From Minwuia sp. (GTDB lineage: Bacteria > Pseudomonadota > Alphaproteobacteria > Minwuiales > Minwuiaceae): a stretch of DNA of 64,000 nt. Positions within the stretch are counted from its first letter, which is position 1, and every line of letters starts with the position of its first letter. Position numbers and translations under genes: made by a program. Of the stretch, positions 55,373 through 64,000 are shown one piece after another. Location: assembly GCA_029210175.1 (NCBI GenBank), contig JARGPL010000027.1, positions 233,922 through 297,921 of the forward strand, in the 5' to 3' direction. The notes beneath the pieces were generated by a model, which was not told the origin of the DNA, ran no database searches, and was given only the letters and a program-made list of their open reading frames with translations.

Positions 55373-55630
55373 TCAGCGGTCGGAATGTGCAGCCATGTAC
55401 GCCCGCAATACCGCATTCATGCGGGTCAGATGCCCCTTCCCCTGCGCCTTGAACCAGGCCAGGACATCGGCGTCGATCCGCAAGGTGACCGGCGTCTTGC
55501 CTGCCACGCCTGGAACCATCAGGCGCGCATTGGCGAAAAATGTCGGGTCAAGCGCAGCAATATCCGACCGGTCAATCGCCGCATCGGGAATTGCGTCAAT
55601 CTCGACCAAGCGCTTTTTCGAGATAGTCAT
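55373..55630 (-). CDS. brnA: BrnA-type antitoxin
   Basis: An 85-residue antitoxin of the BrnA_antitoxin class: a ribbon-helix-helix-like C-terminus with KTPVTLRIDADVLAWFKAQGKGHLTRMNAVLRAYM, which binds DNA as a dimer, and an N-terminal part that wraps the BrnT toxin. The ATG at 55630 overlaps the 3' end of brnT by 35 bp, the common arrangement. It appears intact although brnT is not. Confidence 0.92.
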   Translation of the reverse strand: MTISKKRLVEIDAIPDAAIDRSDIAALDPTFFANARLMVPGVAGKTPVTLRIDADVLAWFKAQGKGHLTRMNAVLRAYMAAHSDR

Positions 55631-55921
55631 GGAACAGTCTCCGTTCTCTCCTGTCGGCCTTTCGGGCGGAAATGATTCGGATCGCACCTTCGCGATCTGT
55701 GTGCACAACGACGAGAATGATCGAAGCCCCGATCATCCCAAGGCTGATTTCACGCAATTCGCCGTAATCGAACCGGTCATCAACCCCGGTCATCGACCCC
55801 GGTCATCGACCCCGGTCAGCGTCAGCCCTCGAAAGATTTCCGCTGCCTCGTCAAATGCAATGCCATGTTTCCGCAGGTTCTCGGCGTTCTTTGCCGCGTC
55901 CCAGATGAATCTTGGACTCAC
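55596..55921 (-). pseudogene. brnT: BrnT-type RNase toxin, frameshifted by a 13-bp repeat
   Basis: Reading from GTG 55921 gives the BrnT N-terminus (FIWDAAKNAENLRKHGIAFDEA...EIFRGL) up to LTLTGVDDRG, where the frame hits a stop inside a repeat. The rest (DDRFDYGELREISLGMIG...RII SARKADRRERRLFHDYL) continues in another frame. Three tandem 13-bp units (55779-55817) lie at the break; with only one unit the frame would be whole. It is therefore off in this isolate, reversibly or not. Confidence 0.88.
55779..55817. repeat. 13-bp tandem repeat inside brnT
   Basis: ATCGACCCCGGTC (first copy ATCAACCCCGGTC) occurs three times in a row, preceded by a degenerate 12-bp form at 55767. Two extra units add 26 bp and shift the brnT frame. 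Confidence 0.9.
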
Positions 55922-55931
55922 AGAACAAAAT

Positions 55932-55949
55932 TGTACATACAAATGTACA
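55932..55949. promoter_or_regulatory. Candidate BrnA operator
   Basis: TGTACAT-ACAA-ATGTACA is a perfect 7-bp dyad 11 bp upstream of the brnT GTG, positioned for autorepression by BrnA. Confidence 0.65.
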
Positions 55950-56000
55950 TTTCTTTGCACACCTCATCAAGTGGCTGAACGACGGTCGGGCATCGCCAGG

Positions 56001-56639
56001 TCAGGTCGCGTCCGGTTGCTGCATCGGATGCGCTTCGGCGAAGGCGGCCAGGGCGTTGCAGGTCCGGTCGATGCGGACCAGCGTCGGGTATGCGTCGAGG
56101 TCCAGGTCAAAGCGCCGGGCGAAGAACAGCTGCGGCACCAGGCAGGCGTCGGCAATGCCCGGCGCGTCACCATGGCAGAAACTGCCGGTTTCCGCCTCGT
56201 TGGCCAATCGTGCTTCCAGCCCCTTCAGGCCAAGGTGGGTCCAGTGGGCGATCCAGGCGGCGCGGCCGTCCTTGCCGGCGCCGAGTTCGTGCTCGACGTG
56301 GTTCAGGACCCGCAGGTTGGCCAGGGGATGGATATCTGCCGACATGGCCAGCGCCAGACCCAGCACCCGCGCACGCCCCGCCGCATCGGACGGCACCATT
56401 GGCGGGTCGGGGTGCAGGGCATCAAGATAGTCGATGATTGCCAGCGACTGGTGGATGCGGTGGCCATCATGTTCCAGCACCGGGACAAGCCCGGTCGGGC
56501 TGACCGACTGGAACGCGGCTTCGCGCTGTTCGCCCTTGAACAGGTTCACGAAGACCCGTTCCGCCTCCACACCCTTCAGGTTCATGACGATGCGCACCCG
56601 ATAGGCGGCGGAGGAGCGGAAGTAATCGTAGAATTTCAC
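56001..56639 (-). CDS. maiA: Maleylacetoacetate isomerase (zeta-class glutathione transferase)
   Basis: A 212-residue zeta GST with the hallmark SSAAYRVRI (SSCS in other members), the Q-S-x-A-I-I-DYLD element and helix features of the class. It isomerises maleylacetoacetate in tyrosine/homogentisate breakdown; the first Ser/Tyr of SSAAY is in the catalytic place. It starts with GTG overlapping the peroxidase stop (GTGA), so it is carried on the alcohol dehydrogenase transcript. hmgA and fahA are not here. Confidence 0.88.
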   Translation of the reverse strand: MKFYDYFRSSAAYRVRIVMNLKGVEAERVFVNLFKGEQREAAFQSVSPTGLVPVLEHDGHRIHQSLAIIDYLDALHPDPPMVPSDAAGRARVLGLALAMSADIHPLANLRVLNHVEHELGAGKDGRAAWIAHWTHLGLKGLEARLANEAETGSFCHGDAPGIADACLVPQLFFARRFDLDLDAYPTLVRIDRTCNALAAFAEAHPMQQPDAT

Positions 56640-57883
56640 TGTCTGTCTCCATTTTCAGGCTCACCGCCGTCCGGGGCCACCTGAGCCGCGGCGTAGAGGG
56701 ACTGCGCCGCATGCGCCTGCAACTGTGCCATGTCGCCGGCGATCGCGGCCCTCAGCTCCGCCAGCCGGTCGCGGGCGGCAGGATGTTCACCGTCCAGACC
56801 CAGCCGTGTGGCGCGGGCCACGGTCTTGGCCCATTCGCGGATCAGCCCCCGCGCGGCCGCCGCCTCCCGGTCGAAACGGCGATAGATGCGACCGATCTCC
56901 ATCGCCACCATGTCGCCGACCATATCGGCCCGCGACCCGTCCTCGTCCAGCAGTTGCTGGTTGATGAGATCGATGAAGCCGTTCAGGCGGGCCACGTCAC
57001 CATCCAGCGTTTCCGGGTCGAAGCGCCGGGTGACCATGCCCAGTCGTTGCGCATCCGCGATCGCTTCGGCCTGTTCGGCCGCGGTCAAACGCATATCCCG
57101 GTGCGCCGCGACCGCATCCGCAACCGTCGCAGCGGACCCGTCATGCAGGTACGGCGCGGATTCCGCCAGACCACGCAGCACCGGTGCCTCGACCCAGCGT
57201 CCGGTTCCGACGTCATGCACGCGCCGTGGCGGCATCTGGCGGGTGTCGCCATGACAGGACTGGCAATTGGCGCGATAGGCGGCACCCGGCAGGAACGGAT
57301 CGGCCCCGTCCAGAAACCCGAATTCCATCTGCCAGGCAACCAGCGCGTCCATCAGCCAGTCATCCAGGGGCGGCCCGCCAAACTCCCGCGTGATCACATT
57401 GTGGCTGAACGACCTGAGCGTCGGAAAGCGCCCGTCATGGCCATAGGGCGCAGTCCAGCGCACGCCGCGCAGGCTGGGAATGTTCACCGGATTGAACTTC
57501 CCGTCGTCTTCGCGGAAATGGAATTCCTTGTGGGTCAGGTCGACATTGCCTGGCTGATCGGATGCCCCGGGTATCGTGAAGGACGTGTTGGCTGCGCCAT
57601 TGGTGTGACAGGCCTCGCAGGAAATGCCACGCCGGGCGGCATCGCGGCCCAGCGTCAGCGGGCTGCGGAACACCAGTTCCCCCAGCCGGGCGAGATACCC
57701 CGGCGTGCCGCCCTGCTGTTCGCTGATGATGGCGCGGGCCGGATGTTCGGAAAGCGTCATCTCGATCCGCGAACCCGGTGGCAACCATTTCAGGGGATCT
57801 TCCTGCGCCAGGGCCGCCATGGGCTGAACAAGACCTGCGATACCCAGCAGGGCCGCAAACAGGAATGGCTTCGGCCCTTGCAT
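56636..57883 (-). CDS. Di-heme cytochrome c peroxidase-family protein
   Basis: A 415-residue exported protein (signal peptide MQGPKPFLFAALLGIAG..., cut after ALA). It has two c-type heme sites, CEACH (about residue 100) and CQSCH (about 210), in the layout of bacterial cytochrome c peroxidase/MauG proteins. It either reduces peroxide or modifies a partner enzyme; linkage to a quinoprotein dehydrogenase suggests the latter is worth testing. It follows xoxJ after 4 bp. Confidence 0.85.
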   Translation of the reverse strand: MQGPKPFLFAALLGIAGLVQPMAALAQEDPLKWLPPGSRIEMTLSEHPARAIISEQQGGTPGYLARLGELVFRSPLTLGRDAARRGISCEACHTNGAANTSFTIPGASDQPGNVDLTHKEFHFREDDGKFNPVNIPSLRGVRWTAPYGHDGRFPTLRSFSHNVITREFGGPPLDDWLMDALVAWQMEFGFLDGADPFLPGAAYRANCQSCHGDTRQMPPRRVHDVGTGRWVEAPVLRGLAESAPYLHDGSAATVADAVAAHRDMRLTAAEQAEAIADAQRLGMVTRRFDPETLDGDVARLNGFIDLINQQLLDEDGSRADMVGDMVAMEIGRIYRRFDREAAAARGLIREWAKTVARATRLGLDGEHPAARDRLAELRAAIAGDMAQLQAHAAQSLYAAAQVAPDGGEPENGDRQ

Positions 57884-57887
57884 CAGA

Positions 57888-58882
<995 letters not shown>

Positions 58883-58883
<1 letters not shown>

Positions 58884-59215
58884 CAGAGCTTGCCTCGCGT
58901 CTTGGTATAGGCCCACAGGTGATCGAGTTCTTCCTTGGTCAGGATATCGCCCCAGGGAGGCATTTCGTTGCGCCCCTTCTTGCCATCCTTCACCGACTTG
59001 ATGAAGCGGCTGCGCGCGCCCAGCGGGAACTTGCGCAGATCGAAGGCGCGGGCACCGGAATTCACCATGTTGGGGCCATGACAGATGACGCAATAGGTAT
59101 TGTAGAGTTCCCGGCCCGTCTCGGCTGATCCGGCGGCAGAGGCCGGTGCCAGCAGCGCCATGACGGCCAGCAGCGGTCCGGCGAGGCACAGGCGATTGAT
59201 CCATCGAGCACTCAT
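58883..59215 (-). CDS. Cytochrome c, class I (alcohol dehydrogenase partner)
   Basis: A 110-residue exported cytochrome. A signal peptide (MSARWINRLCLAGPLLAVM...) is followed by one heme site YCVICHGPN near residue 42 and a distal Met in NEMPPWGDIL. Single-heme cytochromes here (XoxG type) accept electrons from the quinoprotein dehydrogenase. The ATG at 59215 has GGAGAAG eight bases upstream; an earlier ATG at 59236 has none. It lies 127 bp downstream of xoxF. Confidence 0.9.
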
Positions 59216-59289
59216 TGTCCGACTTCTCCAGTTCATTGTTGATCAGGTCTGTTCCGACAGCATGCGCCCGGAAAGGGACAGAGTACGCA

Positions 59290-59322
59290 GAAGGGGCCGC
59301 CCGAACCACGGACGACCCCTTC
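59290..59322 (-). promoter_or_regulatory. Stem-loop after xoxF-like gene
   Basis: GAAGGGGTCGTCCG pairs imperfectly with CGGGCGGCCCCTTC on the minus strand, 20 bp past the dehydrogenase stop. There is no clear T-run, so it may be a partial terminator or an mRNA-protecting structure. Confidence 0.5.
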
Positions 59323-59342
59323 AATCATGCGTCAGATGACGG

Positions 59343-61046
59343 TTACTTCAGCAGGGCAAAGGTCCAGAACGACCCGCCCGGCTGCACCTTGGTCAGCTTC
59401 TCCACCACTTCGGGGGCATTCACGCCACCCAGCAGCGGGAAGTAGTTCCGATAGGCACCACCGATACCCGAGGCGACGGTGACATACTGCACACCGTCGA
59501 TCGTGTAGGTCACCGGCTGGCCGATGATTCCGGAACCGGTCTGGAACTGCCAGAGCTTCTTGCCGTTCTCGGCATCGAAGGCCATGAACTCACCGGTCTG
59601 TGCGCCGGTGAATACCAGGCCACCGCCAGTCGCCATGGTGCCGCCCCAGTTGGCAACGTCAAAGCCGACTTCCCACTTCGCCTTGCCAGTCAGCGGATCC
59701 ATGCCACGCAGATAGGAATGCTTTTCGCCTTCCTTCAAGTAAAACAGCGCCTTTGACATGTCGATACCGACGTAGAACGTGCCCTTCACCAGCTTCGGCT
59801 CGACAGGCTTGTAGCCCATGCCGATTTCCAGGGTGTTGGAATAGACCAGTCCTGTCTTCGGGCTGTAGGACGCAGGGAACCAGTTCTTGCCACCAAAGGC
59901 ACCCGGCCAGACGACGATTTCCTCGCCGGCCCGCATCTTCTTGGTGATCTCCGAATCGATCGGACGACCGGTCTTCATGTCGATGCCGTCGGCCCAGTTC
60001 AGATGCTTCACGTACTGGTTGGCCCGCAGCAGTTCGCCGTTGGTCCGGTCCAGGACGTACAGATACCCGTTCCGTGCCACATGGATCAGCGCCTTGCGCT
60101 TCTTCCCGTCGATTTCCAGATCTACCAGGATGTTTTCCCCGACCTCATCGTAATCGTAGGGGTCGTTGGGGGAGTACTGGTAATGCCAGACGATCTCACC
60201 GGTTTCCGGGCGCATGGCCAGGGTGGAGGTGATGTAGAGGTTGTCGCCCTTGCGGAACTCGGCGTTCCATGGGCCGCCGTTGCCGGTGCCCCAATAGACC
60301 AGATTCAGTTCCGGATCGTAGGAGCCGGTGATCCAGGTCGGTGCGCCACCATGTTTCCAGGTGTCGCCCGGCCAGGTCTCGTTGCCTTTCTCGCCCGGTC
60401 CGGGGATCACGTACTTGCGCCACAGGTGTCTGCCCGTGGTCGGCTCCCAGCCGTCGATGAAGCCGCGGGTGCCATATTCGCCACCCGACACGCCCGTGAT
60501 CACCGCCGCCGGTGTCACCAGCGGTGCCAGCGTCATGGAATAGCCGTCGTCGATGGACGCGGCAGCCGAACGCCAGAGTTCCTCACCCGTTTCGGTGCTG
60601 ATGGCGATGACATTGCCGTCCAGCGTCACGCGGAACAGGCGACCATCCAGAATGGCCGCACCGCGATTGACGATACCGCAGCAGACAATCCGCGGCGTTT
60701 CCGGCGGATACTCGATCTGGTTGACCCAGATGTTGCGCCCGGTCTTCACGTCGATGGCGTGCGTCGCATCATGGGTCGTCACATACATGACGCCCTTGTG
60801 CACGATCGGCTGGGATTCCTGGCCACGGTTGTCACCAAGGCTGTAATTCCAGACCGGCACAAGCCGACCGACATTGTCGGCATTGATCTGTTCCAGCGCG
60901 CTGTAGCGCGTCTGGTCCCACCCCATGCCGAGGGTCAGGACACTGTCGGTTGTCGCAACATCATTCTTTAGATCATCAATGGTCTGCGCACCGGCAACCA
61001 CTGGCATCCCAGCGATCACGGCCGCGCAAAGTACGCGTTTCAACAT
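59343..61046 (-). CDS. PQQ-dependent methanol/ethanol-family dehydrogenase, lanthanide type
   Basis: A 567-residue periplasmic quinoprotein with an eight-bladed propeller, signal peptide MLKRVLCAAVIAGM... and tryptophan-docking repeats. The adjacent Cys122-Cys123 (IVCCGIVNRG) form the ring seen over PQQ. Metal ligands are Glu190 (SGGE), Asn256 (GTGN) and Asp298 (PYDYD). The extra Asp300, two residues on, is the mark of lanthanide-dependent XoxF/ExaF enzymes; calcium enzymes have Ala or similar. CCGIVNRG, not CCDTVNRG, argues for the ExaF/alcohol branch rather than strict XoxF. The ATG at 61046 has GGGAGGAGAT upstream. Confidence 0.93.
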   Translation of the reverse strand: MLKRVLCAAVIAGMPVVAGAQTIDDLKNDVATTDSVLTLGMGWDQTRYSALEQINADNVGRLVPVWNYSLGDNRGQESQPIVHKGVMYVTTHDATHAIDVKTGRNIWVNQIEYPPETPRIVCCGIVNRGAAILDGRLFRVTLDGNVIAISTETGEELWRSAAASIDDGYSMTLAPLVTPAAVITGVSGGEYGTRGFIDGWEPTTGRHLWRKYVIPGPGEKGNETWPGDTWKHGGAPTWITGSYDPELNLVYWGTGNGGPWNAEFRKGDNLYITSTLAMRPETGEIVWHYQYSPNDPYDYDEVGENILVDLEIDGKKRKALIHVARNGYLYVLDRTNGELLRANQYVKHLNWADGIDMKTGRPIDSEITKKMRAGEEIVVWPGAFGGKNWFPASYSPKTGLVYSNTLEIGMGYKPVEPKLVKGTFYVGIDMSKALFYLKEGEKHSYLRGMDPLTGKAKWEVGFDVANWGGTMATGGGLVFTGAQTGEFMAFDAENGKKLWQFQTGSGIIGQPVTYTIDGVQYVTVASGIGGAYRNYFPLLGGVNAPEVVEKLTKVQPGGSFWTFALLK

Positions 61047-61070
61047 GGCTATCTCCTCCCAGGCGGCGAA

Positions 61071-61140
61071 TTTTTTGCATTGGCTGCCGCTCTTTGAATG
61101 CAACAAGTTTCCAACAGCGCGATTACATTTGCAACAATGA
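61071..61140. promoter_or_regulatory. Divergent promoter with TTGCA boxes
   Basis: TTGCATT (61075) and AATGCAA (61097) form an inverted repeat; TTGCAACA follows at about 61129. It sits between the dehydrogenase and the DUF1194 gene and may bind a shared regulator. Confidence 0.4.
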
Positions 61141-61166
61141 CCGTGACGTCGGGGGAGGAACAATGC

Positions 61167-61937
61167 GTGGCACGATCAATTGGAACGATTATTGTGGCAG
61201 TTCTGATGGCTGTTCTTGCTGACTTGCCTGCGGGGAAAGCCCATGCGGAACAGGGGGTCAGCGTTGATCTGGAACTGCTGCTCGCACTCGACGTGTCGCA
61301 CAGCGTCACGGTTGATGAACACGCCGCGCAAATCAATGGACTGGCAGCCGCATTCCGGCACGAACGTCTGATTTCGGCCATTCGGAACCTGCCGACGGGA
61401 CGTGCCGCCGTCGCTGTCATGTTCTGGGCCGGGCCGGAAAACCAGATCATCGCCGTGCCCTGGACACTGGTCGACAGCACTGAAAGCGCCAACAGCCTTG
61501 CCGACAGCATTGCGCGGGAAACCGAACCACCGTGGGATGGTTTGAGTTTCACGGCTATCGGCACCGCCTTGCTGCGCGGTGCCGACGAGATCGACAGCAA
61601 CGGCTATGACGGGCGACGGCGCATCATCGACCTGTCCGGCGACGACCCATCAAACCAGGGCGTCAAGGCAGCGGAGGCCCGTGATCTGGTGGTCCTGCGC
61701 GGCATCGTCATCAATGGCCTGCCCATCCTGCAGGACCGCAAGGAACACGAGGACCGGGAGGCGCTGGTCCGCTATTTCGAGACCGAGGTCGCGGGCGGCG
61801 TCGGCGCTTTCGTGCTGCCGACCCTCAGCTTCAACGATTTCCCCCGCGCCATGCTGGCCAAGCTGATCACGGAAGTGTCGGGCCGGACACCATCCGTCTC
61901 ACCGCTGCGGATGCTGGCCGGGATGCCGGCAGACTGA
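61167..61937 (+). CDS. DUF1194 (VWA-like) exported protein
   Basis: A 256-residue protein with a signal peptide (ARSIGTIIVAVLMAVLADLP..., cut near AHA/EQG) and a von Willebrand A-type core: the MIDAS start LLLALDVSHSV, a later Thr (SFTAIGTAL) and RIIDLSGDD. It may bind a divalent or lanthanide ion. It is divergent from the quinoprotein gene, a linkage that suggests a role in its metal handling or assembly. GTG at 61167 is chosen because GGGGGAGGA lies seven bases before it. Confidence 0.85.
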   Translation: MARSIGTIIVAVLMAVLADLPAGKAHAEQGVSVDLELLLALDVSHSVTVDEHAAQINGLAAAFRHERLISAIRNLPTGRAAVAVMFWAGPENQIIAVPWTLVDSTESANSLADSIARETEPPWDGLSFTAIGTALLRGADEIDSNGYDGRRRIIDLSGDDPSNQGVKAAEARDLVVLRGIVINGLPILQDRKEHEDREALVRYFETEVAGGVGAFVLPTLSFNDFPRAMLAKLITEVSGRTPSVSPLRMLAGMPAD

Positions 61938-61940
61938 CGG

Positions 61941-62255
61941 TCAGCGCTGATCCGGCGGCAGGTGGCGGATTCGTGCGACATGTGCCGCGATGTCATCGGG
62001 GGTGAATCGCGGGGAGCGACGCTGGGTGCCTGGCGGATTGTTGGCCAGTCCAAGCTTCATGTCCGGCCGCCATGCCTGACGCGGGCGAATCGGGCGCGGC
62101 ACGAAGCCACCGCCGCACGTGGGGCAGACATTGTGCAGCACCGTCTCAACGCAGTTGGCGCAATAGGTGCATTCATAGGAGCAGATGCGCGCGTCCGCCG
62201 CGTCGGGCAGCAGATCCTTGTCGCACATCTGACAATTGGGGCGCAGTTCCAGCAC
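61941..62255 (-). CDS. DUF1272 cysteine-rich protein
   Basis: A 104-residue protein. The DUF1272 core is LRPNCQMCDKDL...ICSYECTYCANCVE...CPTCGGGFVPRP, with four CxxC-like pairs that probably bind zinc. A charged C-terminal tail (RFTPDDIAAHVARIR) follows. The function is unknown. It starts with GTG ten bases after GGAGG. It converges on the DUF1194 gene and is divergent from the GlxA-type regulator. Confidence 0.9.
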   Translation of the reverse strand: MLELRPNCQMCDKDLLPDAADARICSYECTYCANCVETVLHNVCPTCGGGFVPRPIRPRQAWRPDMKLGLANNPPGTQRRSPRFTPDDIAAHVARIRHLPPDQR

Positions 62256-62338
62256 TTCGTCACCTCCATCAACGGCAGCGCCTGTCCGGCTGCCCGGATT
62301 TCTTGATCGCATGGCCGGGTACTGGCATAAATGTCAAT

Positions 62339-63346
62339 ATGCCCACTAATTCTGCCAAAAACCCGACCCGGCCCCCACGCCATGTCGTGCTGGTGCTGTT
62401 CCCGGCCACCAAACTGCTGGATGTCACCGGCCCCATGCAGGTGTTCAATGATGCCAGGGACGCTGACGGATCTGCTGCCTACCGGATCACCCTCGTGTCC
62501 GAACACGGCGGTATCGTCGCGACGGATACCGGCCTTGGTCTGGCGACGCGGCCCCTGTCGGCAATGGCGGCGGAGGGGATCGACATCCTTCTGGTCTCCG
62601 GCGGCGGCAGTGCACTTGCGGCGGCCGGATCAGGCGGCCTGCAGACGTGGCTCGCCGGGACCGCGCCGCGCGCATCGCGATATGGCTCGATATGCCTTGG
62701 TGCCTTCATCCTGGCCCGGGGCGGGCTGCTGAACGGCCACCGGGTCGCCACCCACTGGGGCTGGTGCGATCACCTGGCCGATGCGTATCCGGAAATCGAA
62801 GTCGATCCGGATGCGATCTTCGTCGTCGATGGCAGGCTCTGGACGTCCGCCGGCGTCAGCGCCGGGATCGACATGGCGCTTGGCATGGTGGAGGTCGATC
62901 TGGGCCGTTCGGAGGCCCTGCGCCTGGCGCGCGCTCTGGTGCTCTACCTGAAACGCCCGGGTGGGCAGAGCCAGTTCAGTTCCAGCCTTGAACGCCAAAG
63001 CGACAGTGAAACCGGTCGGTTCGACCAGCTGGATGCCTGGATCAGGCAGAACATCACCGCCGACCTGTCCGTACAAGATCTGGCAGCGAAGGCGGCGATG
63101 AGTGAGCGGACCTTCGCCCGCAGCTACCGCAGCGCCACCGGGCTGACCCCGGCACGCGCTGTCGAGATCATGCGGGTTGAGGCGGCCTGCGCGTTTCTGG
63201 GTCGCAATACAGCATCGGTGAAGCAGATCGCGGTCGATGCCGGTTTCGGAACGGAGGAACGCATGCGTCGCGCCTTCCAGCGCCAGAAAGGCATCTCACC
63301 CTCTGGCTGGCAGGCCCACTTTGGCCGCGGTGCCGGCAAGGCCTGA
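62339..63346 (+). CDS. GlxA-family AraC-type regulator with DJ-1/PfpI domain
   Basis: A 335-residue regulator. The N-terminal class I amidotransferase-like domain (about 15-190) has a Cys at the nucleophile elbow (GSICLGAFILA). The C-terminal AraC DNA-binding domain has two helix-turn-helices (VQDLAAKAAMSERTFARSYRSATGLTPARAV; VKQIAVDAGFGTEERMRRAFQRQKG). Such proteins control catabolic or stress genes; the ligand is unknown. The ATG at 62339 has a weak ribosome site. It lies just upstream of the CMD-family gene on the same strand. Confidence 0.92.
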   Translation: MPTNSAKNPTRPPRHVVLVLFPATKLLDVTGPMQVFNDARDADGSAAYRITLVSEHGGIVATDTGLGLATRPLSAMAAEGIDILLVSGGGSALAAAGSGGLQTWLAGTAPRASRYGSICLGAFILARGGLLNGHRVATHWGWCDHLADAYPEIEVDPDAIFVVDGRLWTSAGVSAGIDMALGMVEVDLGRSEALRLARALVLYLKRPGGQSQFSSSLERQSDSETGRFDQLDAWIRQNITADLSVQDLAAKAAMSERTFARSYRSATGLTPARAVEIMRVEAACAFLGRNTASVKQIAVDAGFGTEERMRRAFQRQKGISPSGWQAHFGRGAGKA

Positions 63347-63363
63347 ATCCAGCCACGACTGCC

Positions 63364-63891
63364 TTGCGCATCCGGTCAGGTCAGAGACGAACCATCCGCG
63401 CTGCTGCGGCTCGCCCAGACGTTGGCCCACCGATCCAGATCGGCCAGGCGATCCCCGATGACGCCGCCGCCCTGCTGGATGCCTTTCCGCGTGTCCAGGG
63501 GCACCTGCTGAGCCTGTTTCGCACATTCGCCAACAGCACCAGATTTCTGGCGAAAGGTGTCCCCAACCTGCTGGATGCCGCAAGCCCGCTGCAGCTGCGG
63601 GAACGGGAGATCGTGATCCTGCTGGTCACGGCACACTGGCGCTGTGAATATGAATGGGGCGTGCATGTCACCGTGTTCGCGAGGGCAGCGGGCTTCACAC
63701 CGGAGCAAACATCCGCGACCGTCGATGGAACACCGGATGCTGTCTGCTGGGACGCGCGGGAACGAACATTGCTGGCGGAGGTCGATACGCTCAGTCGTGA
63801 TGGTGCCCTGTCAGAACCGTTGCTTGCCGCATTCCGCGATGGCTGGACCGTCGAACAGCAGCTGGACACCCGCATTAACCCGCAATTTTGA
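63364..63891 (+). pseudogene. Carboxymuconolactone decarboxylase-family protein, 3' end replaced
   Basis: The 175 residues match AhpD/CMD proteins: FRTFANSTRFLAKG, LREREIVILLVTAHWRCEYEWGVHVTVFARAAG and DAVCWDARERTLLAEVDTL. The usual ending after DGWTVEQQL (LIALxGFY...) is missing; instead the frame stops in foreign sequence at 63891. The canonical CxxC is replaced by WRCEYEW, as in many related members. The start is unclear (TTG at 63364 or further upstream). Truncation by an insertion is the likely cause. Confidence 0.75.
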
Positions 63892-64000
63892 TACGTCCTG
63901 AATTTGGCGCAGAGGCTTGATGACTTGGGGCAAGGGTTTTGCGGCCTTCCTGCCCATTTCAAGGCTTCAGGCAATGGTTTTCTGCAAACCGGACGGATTC
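63868..64000. mobile_element. Probable insertion-element end (continues past window)
   Basis: The CMD homology stops at about 63868 and is replaced by GCATTAACCCGCAATTTTG and following non-coding-looking sequence up to the window edge. I cannot name the element; no transposase frame is visible in these 130 bp. Confidence 0.45.

Noticed and set aside
59343..61046. Calling the quinoprotein strictly XoxF
   Set aside because: The lanthanide Asp is present, but the CCGIVNRG motif differs from the XoxF form, so only the broader lanthanide methanol/ethanol family is claimed.

Overview
The window is high-GC chromosomal DNA from an alphaproteobacterium, probably related to the Rhodospirillales. The call rests on gene order and families: sdhA-sdhB, rpmH-rnpA-yidD-yidC-engB-argB, pyrF-trpF-trpB-trpA-accD-folC, a phasin, a TorF-type porin, an ScfR-type XRE/IrrE regulator, and BrnT/BrnA. 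The species cannot be named from sequence alone. No tRNA, rRNA or CRISPR array was recognised.

Layout. 0-8 kb: the 3' part of sdhA, then sdhB and ATP-dependent pckA, followed by minus-strand genes for a GNAT acetyltransferase, MgtE, a phasin and a porin. 8.3-12.4 kb: a protein built of 36-residue coiled-coil repeats, translationally coupled to a GAF-GAF-PAS class III nucleotide cyclase, then a TauE/SafE permease. 12.4-21.2 kb: an accessory stretch. A dioxygenase and a divergent NmrA/HxlR pair lie between two copies of a 26-bp sequence. An IS3-family transposase remnant, a complete yhiI-rbbA-yhhJ ABC operon and a broken EamA transporter follow. 21.2-33.2 kb: a DUF2330 protein, a five-gene branched-chain-amino-acid-type ABC operon, the divergent XRE/IrrE regulator, a CheY-like regulator, a small membrane protein and a histidine kinase with a symporter-like sensor. 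33.4-40.6 kb: clpB, a MOSC protein, an acyl-CoA dehydrogenase, rpsU, repeat-rich DNA and a flavin disulfide reductase. 40.7-51.6 kb: the housekeeping clusters named above. 51.6-55.2 kb: a CmcJ-like protein and an orphan CoxL-type molybdoenzyme subunit. 55.3-56 kb: an intact brnA antitoxin with a frame-broken brnT toxin. 56-62 kb: a lanthanide-type PQQ alcohol dehydrogenase cluster. 62-64 kb: a GlxA-type regulator and a CMD-family gene cut off by a probable insertion element.

How the genes work together. The xoxF-like dehydrogenase, its cytochrome c, a periplasmic XoxJ-like protein and a di-heme peroxidase form a periplasmic alcohol-oxidation unit. The liv operon, the ScfR-like regulator and the symporter-type kinase look like a nutrient-uptake and carbon-sensing region. 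The yhiI-rbbA-yhhJ genes form one efflux-type ABC assembly.

Most unusual points: the 36-residue-repeat protein paired with a CyaB-type cyclase; three coding sequences shaped by short tandem repeats (a 13-bp repeat breaking brnT, a 16-bp duplication in the EamA remnant, and eleven 6-bp units in the xoxJ signal peptide); an intrinsic terminator immediately ahead of the coxL-type gene; and an 18-bp dyad motif shared by the phasin and the porin/coiled-coil promoter regions.
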